This document shows, one piece after another, positions 40,216 through 44,183 of a DNA stretch of 44,183 nt (positions within the stretch are counted from its first letter, which is position 1; each line of letters starts with the position of its first letter). The position numbers and the translations under genes are program-made. The DNA comes from Bacteroidales bacterium (GTDB taxonomy: Bacteria; Bacteroidota; Bacteroidia; Bacteroidales; UBA932). Location of the stretch: positions 1 to 44,183 of the forward strand of contig SUYX01000006.1 of assembly GCA_015060225.1 (NCBI GenBank). The letters are read 5' to 3'. A model generated the notes under the pieces. That model was not told the DNA's origin. It did not search any database and was given only the letters and a program-made list of their open reading frames with translations.

Positions 40216-41382
40216 ATGTCTGTACGTCAAAAAAATGCCTCCTTGATGCAATATAGAGAGGCTGCTTATCATGAGGGCAAAGAGTGTTTCGTTTACTACT
40301 ATGCCATTGATCCGTCTGTAAAAGATCTGAGACGGAAGAAAATCAAATTAAACCATATCAAGAGTCTCAAGGATAGACGAGCCGCAGCGAACAGAATAAT
40401 TAAAACCATTAATAAGAAACTTGCTGCAGGCTGGAGTCCATTTGTTGAGATAGGAGCAGAGAAATGCTATGAATATACATGGGATGCCTTGGATAAGTAT
40501 CTCAAGTATATGAGTAAGGAGGCTGAGGAGCACAGTATGAGAAGTTACAGGAGTTTTGTTAAGAAAATCAAGGAACTGCTGCTTAAGCATAACTTCTCTG
40601 ATAAAATGCAAATGATAGAATTTACACCTGGAGTGGCATCTTTGATAATGGAGGAACTGCGGGAGCAGCAGAATATATCATTGCGTACCTGGAACAATTA
40701 CTTGAGTATGTATATATCCATTTTCAATTGGATGATTGAGCATAATTATTCCAACACCAATCCATTTACCCATATCAAGAAAGTACCACGCAAGAAACTC
40801 AAGAAAACCAGAAGGCCTCTAACTGCAGAAGAGTGTTTGCAACTTGAAAGATTTCTTGTTGACAATGGGCATTTGAACTATCTTGCCATGTGTTATCTGT
40901 GTTATTACTGCTGTATTCGCCCTAATGAGATATCCTTACTAAAGGTGAAAGATATATCCCTGGAGGAACAATCTGTGTATGTGTCAGAGGAAATTGCCAA
41001 GAATGACAATAATAGTGTAAGGATTATTCCTGATGTAGCAATGTGGGTTTTTAAGGAACTGGACCTCTCGGCGAATAAGGATTTCTATCTTTTTGGGTTT
41101 GACAAGGAGAAGACATTTGCTCCAGGGCCACGCAGGGCAGAGGGGAGGGAGATTGCCCGCTTCTGGAAAGATGTTGTAAGACCTAATCTGGGATGGGGGA
41201 TGGACCTCCAATTCTACTCCCTTAAGGATACAGGTATTACCCAACTTCTTGAGGATGGTGTTGCCCCTAACTATGTGCAGGGGCAAGCAGACCATTCATC
41301 TTTAGCGATAACTAGTATATATGCCAGTAAGGTTAATAAGGAGGCGAAAGCACAACTCAAGAAATTGCCAAAGGCGTTTTAA
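40216..41382 (+). CDS. Tyrosine-type site-specific integrase, tRNA-Ser-proximal
   Basis: This 388-residue recombinase has an N-terminal core-binding region (about 80-190; WNNYLSMYISIFNWMIEHN) and a C-terminal catalytic domain. Catalytic residues include Arg235 (CCIRPNEISLLK), His360 (QADHSS) and the nucleophile Tyr369 (ITSIYA). The usual H-x-x-R-H-T box is replaced by YSLKDTGIT, with Lys337 where Arg is expected and Tyr where the first His is. I recall that KDTG in this position also occurs in some Bacteroidota integrases, so it may be normal for that branch. It lies next to tRNA-Ser and is convergent with the spanin gene (4-bp overlap). It probably catalyses integration of the element. Confidence 0.9.
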   Translation: MSVRQKNASLMQYREAAYHEGKECFVYYYAIDPSVKDLRRKKIKLNHIKSLKDRRAAANRIIKTINKKLAAGWSPFVEIGAEKCYEYTWDALDKYLKYMSKEAEEHSMRSYRSFVKKIKELLLKHNFSDKMQMIEFTPGVASLIMEELREQQNISLRTWNNYLSMYISIFNWMIEHNYSNTNPFTHIKKVPRKKLKKTRRPLTAEECLQLERFLVDNGHLNYLAMCYLCYYCCIRPNEISLLKVKDISLEEQSVYVSEEIAKNDNNSVRIIPDVAMWVFKELDLSANKDFYLFGFDKEKTFAPGPRRAEGREIARFWKDVVRPNLGWGMDLQFYSLKDTGITQLLEDGVAPNYVQGQADHSSLAITSIYASKVNKEAKAQLKKLPKAF

Positions 41383-41843
41383 TTTCTCTTGAATTTGTAA
41401 ATAATATAGGCAATCAATATCAAAGCTATGATCCCCTTGATGTGTTTGATACCTCTAATTGCTGGAGGTTCTTCATATTTGTCCGTCGTTGCTATTATAG
41501 AACTATCGGTTGACACTTCTTGGTGAATCTGCTGTTGTTCCTGGATCTCATCCTTTTTGAGTTCAACGGTATTTTCTTGCCTGGTGTCTCGCTCAATTTC
41601 CATGATATAATCAATTGCCTGATTGCCGGAACTGTCGGGAGGGGAATACTTGGTCACCTTTATCCTTGAGTTGTCTTCTATCTTTTGGATTTCCTTCTGC
41701 AGATCCTTAATTGTTATGACTGTATTAAGGGAGTCCAAGGCGGTCATGGCAATGTCAAGTTGTTGTCTCTGGGCTTGTGTCTTAAGGGTGGCTGCACAAC
41801 TACTGCACAGCAACAATATTATAAGTAAAAGGCTTCTTTGCAT
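41379..41843 (-). CDS. Probable unimolecular spanin (lipoprotein with C-terminal membrane helix)
   Basis: The 154-residue protein opens MQRSLLLIILLLCSSCAAT, a lipoprotein signal with Cys16 as the likely lipidated residue. A periplasmic middle, rich in Gln, Glu and Lys with coiled-coil character, follows (LDIAMTALDSLNTVITIKDL to EQQQIHQEV). At the C terminus IKGIIALILIAYIIYKF is a membrane helix followed by basic KRN. A lipid anchor at one end and an inner-membrane helix at the other is the design of a unimolecular spanin, which links and fuses the outer and inner membranes in the last step of phage lysis. The gene directly follows the endolysin (25-bp overlap). No family recognised by name; the call rests on architecture and context. 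Confidence 0.7.
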   Translation of the reverse strand: MQRSLLLIILLLCSSCAATLKTQAQRQQLDIAMTALDSLNTVITIKDLQKEIQKIEDNSRIKVTKYSPPDSSGNQAIDYIMEIERDTRQENTVELKKDEIQEQQQIHQEVSTDSSIIATTDKYEEPPAIRGIKHIKGIIALILIAYIIYKFKRN

Positions 41844-42349
41844 TGTCTATAAAAGTATTCTCTGTCAGCAAGGCCATTATAACCTCCGTTAATTCTTTTT
41901 GTGATTTTGAGAAATTGGCCGGTGTCTGCAAGGCTATTGAGCCCTCTTGATTGCCAATACCAACAAGCGGACATTACGGCATATTCAGGTTGGCTCAACA
42001 GTTCCGGATTTGAGATGAAATCTATACCTGTGGCGGCAGCCAGTTGGGAATAGTTGTATCTTCCTGTCAACTGTATCAACCCCCGGCCTTTATACCTGCA
42101 GCCATCTCCAGGTTGTGTGTTCCCTAAATCCAATCTTCCTTCGTATGCAGCTCCGGATGCGATTTCCTCAGTATAACGGAAACAACCGCTTTCATGAGCC
42201 ACCTGGGATAGAAATGCAGCCAGCCTTTCGCTTGTGTTAATCCGGTACTCCCTGGTGTATTTTTTTAGAGGCTCAATGAAGGGTGCAATTGTATCTTCAG
42301 TAACTGATAGTATTCTTGTCAGTAACCCAGTTGTGATTTCATTTCTCAT
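41819..42349 (-). CDS. GH19 endolysin (chitinase-like muramidase)
   Basis: The 176-residue protein has the GH19 lysozyme-like fold. It contains LAAFLSQVAHESGCFRYTEE with the catalytic Glu in the HES motif, then YEGRLDLGNTQPGDGCRYKGRGLIQLTGRYNYS split over about 72-103, and KRINGGYNGLADREYF near the end. GH19 enzymes of this size in phages cut the peptidoglycan backbone. It has no signal peptide, so a holin would be needed for release. It overlaps the holin gene by 11 bp and the spanin gene by 25 bp, a tight lysis module. Confidence 0.92.
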   Translation of the reverse strand: MRNEITTGLLTRILSVTEDTIAPFIEPLKKYTREYRINTSERLAAFLSQVAHESGCFRYTEEIASGAAYEGRLDLGNTQPGDGCRYKGRGLIQLTGRYNYSQLAAATGIDFISNPELLSQPEYAVMSACWYWQSRGLNSLADTGQFLKITKRINGGYNGLADREYFYRQCKEAFYL

Positions 42350-42827
42350 CGGTTTTACTTTGTTTTTCGTTCATGATGTCAGAAAGCAAATCTCCCATTT
42401 TCTCGGATTGGGCAGCTTTGCCCCTAATCAGTTTTACAAGTTTTGTAAAAAAAGGATGTTCGGTGATAATGAACATATTTTCCAGAACACTGATAACTTC
42501 AACCAGGAAAATGAATCCAGCAATAATCTTATAGGTGCATATCCAGTCATGAATACCAACCTGACATTCAAATTCCCAAAATAGGTATAAGAGACCAAAA
42601 TAGCATAAAGCTTTAGATAAACTCCGTCTCAGGCGTTTACTTGAGCGGGGTATATGCTGTTTTGCTGAGGCTGCTATTCCAGTTATAAAATCGGCTGCCA
42701 AAAGGAGAAACATAAGCCAGAAAACTCCTTTGAGCGGGGCCATGTATGCAAATGCTGCCGCAATCCAACCATTAACAGTTCCGGCTGCAGATATGATATG
42801 CTTACCAACTTTTACGAAATTATCCAT
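42339..42827 (-). CDS. Phage holin family protein
   Basis: The 162-residue protein has three to four membrane helices. MDNFVKVGKHIISAAGTVNGWIA is the start, GVFWLMFLLLAADFITGIAAS the second helix with the conserved DxxTG motif of phage_holin_4 type proteins, and CYFGLLYLFWEFECQ and IIAGFIFLVEVISVLENMF follow. A soluble basic tail ends in DIMNEKQSKTDEK. It would form pores that trigger lysis. The ATG at 42827 is used; the 26 upstream codons overlap the intergenic inverted repeat and are unlikely to be translated. It precedes the endolysin with an 11-bp overlap. Confidence 0.88.
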   Translation of the reverse strand: MDNFVKVGKHIISAAGTVNGWIAAAFAYMAPLKGVFWLMFLLLAADFITGIAASAKQHIPRSSKRLRRSLSKALCYFGLLYLFWEFECQVGIHDWICTYKIIAGFIFLVEVISVLENMFIITEHPFFTKLVKLIRGKAAQSEKMGDLLSDIMNEKQSKTDEK

Positions 42828-42880
42828 ATCCCAAAAGTATAGACTAAGAATCCAAAACCGAAGGACACAAGTAGACTCCA

Positions 42881-42913
42881 GGTAGATTGTATTTATTCTA
42901 CCCAAAATCTACC
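42881..42913. repeat. Inverted repeat between second integrase and holin genes
   Basis: GGTAGATT (42881-42888) and AATCTACC (42906-42913) are an exact 8-bp inverted pair with a 17-nt centre. It lies in the 89-bp gap, ending 4 bp before the integrase stop. It may be a weak terminator for the integrase or a recombination crossover site. Confidence 0.45.
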
Positions 42914-42916
42914 ACA

Positions 42917-44095
42917 TCAATTATTACCTTGGTTTTTGCCCCGCTTTTTAGCCACCTTTTTGAGATCATTTATGATGGTTTCGGCCATAACTTCGGAATA
43001 TATCTGAGTAGTTGAAATCTTTGTGTGGCCAAGTAATTTTTGAACAGTCGTTATTGGGACACCCTGGTGGCAAAGTATGGTGGCACATGTATGCCTGGCG
43101 GTGTGGAATGTTGTCCTGGTGCTGATTTTTGCTTTCTTTTGAAGTATAGAGAGACGTTTATTCGTATCGCTATTACAACCAATGCGGGCAAAGCTTTTAA
43201 CAGATGAATAATTCTTCAGCAGGTTTATTGCCTTTCCCTCAAATAACAGTGATATCGGTATCTTGAGCTGGTAATGCGTTTTCTGCGTCAGAAGTTCCAG
43301 CCAAGTAGTGCCATTACTGCAGGTGATATTGTCATCTGTTAGCCGGATGAAGTCGGAATATCTCAAACCGGTATAGCAGCAGAACAGGAACGCATCCCGT
43401 ACATGGGCAAGCCGGCCCTTGGCTTTTACGGCTTCCATTCTCTTGAGCTCGGCAGGAGATAGGAATCTGTGCTGCGTCTTTTCATGTATGATTTTATAGT
43501 TGCGAAATGGGTTCTTATCCATCGGGATATACCCGGCTGATATGGCTTCATTGATTAGTGTGCGGAGGTTTCTTAAATGCTTGGCTGCAGTGTTGGTGGC
43601 AGCACCTCTTCCCTTCATCCAAACGTCAAATTCTTTGACAAAGGTGTAAGTCAGATCATCCCAGCAATATCGTGGCCGGTACTCAGCCAAAGCCTTGACG
43701 GTGGTGAGCAGATTGCTTTTTGTGCTGCTGGTTCTGTTGGATGCCCGGATGATGTTCCGGCAGAAGGCTTCAAAGGTGATATCGGGAGAACACTCCGCGC
43801 GGAGTGCTTCCCTGATGAGCGTGAGTGTAGGGGATATTCCCCTCTTCCAGAGCCCCAGTTCAATGCTCTCCAGCCGGATGATGTATTCGTATATCATTGC
43901 ATTCAGTGCTTCAGCATTAGGATGATTGATGATGCTTTGGGTTCGTTTATCCCATTGCCCTGGGGTGATATATATGTTACTTGAGATATACATTTTGCGC
44001 TGCTGAAGTAACAGTTCAATCTGGATCAGCGCTGCACCCCGGCTGTTGAGTTGGTGCTTTCGGTTGTGGACCAGACGGTATTTAATTTTTTGCAT
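42917..44095 (-). CDS. Tyrosine-type recombinase (integrase) with Arm-type N-terminal domain
   Basis: The 392-residue protein has an N-terminal Arm DNA-binding region (QIELLLQQRKMYISSNIYITPGQW split over about 26-48), a SAM-like core-binding region (about 105-200), and a C-terminal phage integrase domain. Catalytic residues are Arg in TGLRYSDFI, the HTARHTCA box with His and Arg, His in LLGHTKIS, and nucleophile Tyr366 in TTQIYSE. This set is complete, unlike that of the integrase next to the tRNA. This architecture is typical of integrases of Bacteroidota conjugative or mobilisable elements and phages. It is upstream of holin, endolysin and spanin on the same strand. A strong hairpin lies 50 bp upstream of its start. 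Confidence 0.94.
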   Translation of the reverse strand: MQKIKYRLVHNRKHQLNSRGAALIQIELLLQQRKMYISSNIYITPGQWDKRTQSIINHPNAEALNAMIYEYIIRLESIELGLWKRGISPTLTLIREALRAECSPDITFEAFCRNIIRASNRTSSTKSNLLTTVKALAEYRPRYCWDDLTYTFVKEFDVWMKGRGAATNTAAKHLRNLRTLINEAISAGYIPMDKNPFRNYKIIHEKTQHRFLSPAELKRMEAVKAKGRLAHVRDAFLFCCYTGLRYSDFIRLTDDNITCSNGTTWLELLTQKTHYQLKIPISLLFEGKAINLLKNYSSVKSFARIGCNSDTNKRLSILQKKAKISTRTTFHTARHTCATILCHQGVPITTVQKLLGHTKISTTQIYSEVMAETIINDLKKVAKKRGKNQGNN

Positions 44096-44144
44096 GAGAT
44101 TTTGAATAAGGATTTTCTTATTAAAAATAATGGGTGATTTTTTG

Positions 44145-44172
44145 AAATAAGCACGCTTGAGCGTGCTTATTT
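44145..44172. terminator. Perfect hairpin near the window end
   Basis: AAATAAGCACGC (44145-44156) pairs exactly with GCGTGCTTATTT (44161-44172) around the loop TTGA. It is probably a bidirectional terminator belonging to a gene right of the window, or insulating the integrase promoter. A smaller dyad, AATAAG/CTTATT, lies at 44105-44122. Confidence 0.75.
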
Positions 44173-44183
44173 GGTGGTGGCAG

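Noticed and set aside
42828-42905. Upstream extension of the holin gene (26 codons)
   Set aside because: The extension covers the intergenic inverted repeat and is not holin-like; ATG 42827 gives a normal start.
40089-44183. Second copy of the tRNA-Ser 3' end as the far attachment site
   Set aside because: I looked for the CCTCCCTCTCCGC end by eye in the window and found only the tRNA itself. The far site must lie outside or differ.

Overview
This window is a piece of a Bacteroidales (Bacteroidota) chromosome. The support is lineage-typical genes (a DUF4783 protein, a DUF4369/thioredoxin-fold lipoprotein, a zinc-finger-less DksA-like protein, GT3-type glycogen synthase, GH57 and archaeal-type debranching enzyme), several TAnnTTTG -7 promoter boxes (the best are TTTG-N19-TATATTTG before tRNA-Ser and TTTG-N21-TATTTTTG before cvpA) and weak or absent Shine-Dalgarno sequences. 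I cannot fix the family or genus from sequence alone.

Layout. 1-600: the 5' part of an AbiEi-like antitoxin gene, then a gene-free stretch with a 103-bp tandem repeat rich in GTGGAC/GTCCAC pairs. 578-5101: a DUF4783 secreted protein, rlmH, and a very large NtrY-like sensor kinase. 5206-8122: an AT-rich insert with a small unknown ORF, an N6-adenine DNA methyltransferase, a PD-(D/E)XK endonuclease and the decayed 3' end of a transposase, ending at a strong terminator. 8122-12174 (minus): engB, prs, nadE, a small Cys-tailed membrane protein and der. 12247-25889 (plus): xseA-xseB, then a tightly packed glycogen cluster (branching enzyme, debranching enzyme, GT4 glycosyltransferase, GH57 hydrolase, and a 1411-residue glycogen synthase-phosphorylase fusion) running into ribF and an acidic membrane-anchored protein. 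25910-28067: greA with a hairpin leader, a HIT protein and a thioredoxin-fold lipoprotein lacking its cysteines.

28086-34575 (minus) is the most interesting part. A peptidase-containing ABC exporter with an intact C39 Cys-His-Asp triad (31865-33994) is followed by two short genes (31630-31806 and 31437-31616). Each encodes a peptide of about 58 residues with a double-glycine leader and a cationic, amphipathic or hydrophobic core. A terminator follows, then a tolC-hlyD-tsaB operon with its own promoter. Together these could form a complete route for cleaving and secreting a two-peptide bacteriocin or signal across both membranes. A cvpA homologue lies just upstream on the same strand.

34650-39712: ileS, a DksA-like gene, lspA, then a convergent ECF sigma factor. 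From 40012 a tRNA-Ser(UGA) marks the edge of a mobile or prophage region. A tyrosine integrase lies 120 bp from the tRNA, and a second one (42917-44095) lies near the window end. Between them is a compact holin-GH19 endolysin-spanin cassette. The spanin has a lipobox at its N terminus and a membrane segment at its C terminus, the architecture of a unimolecular spanin. No structural phage genes are visible and the far end of the element lies outside the window.
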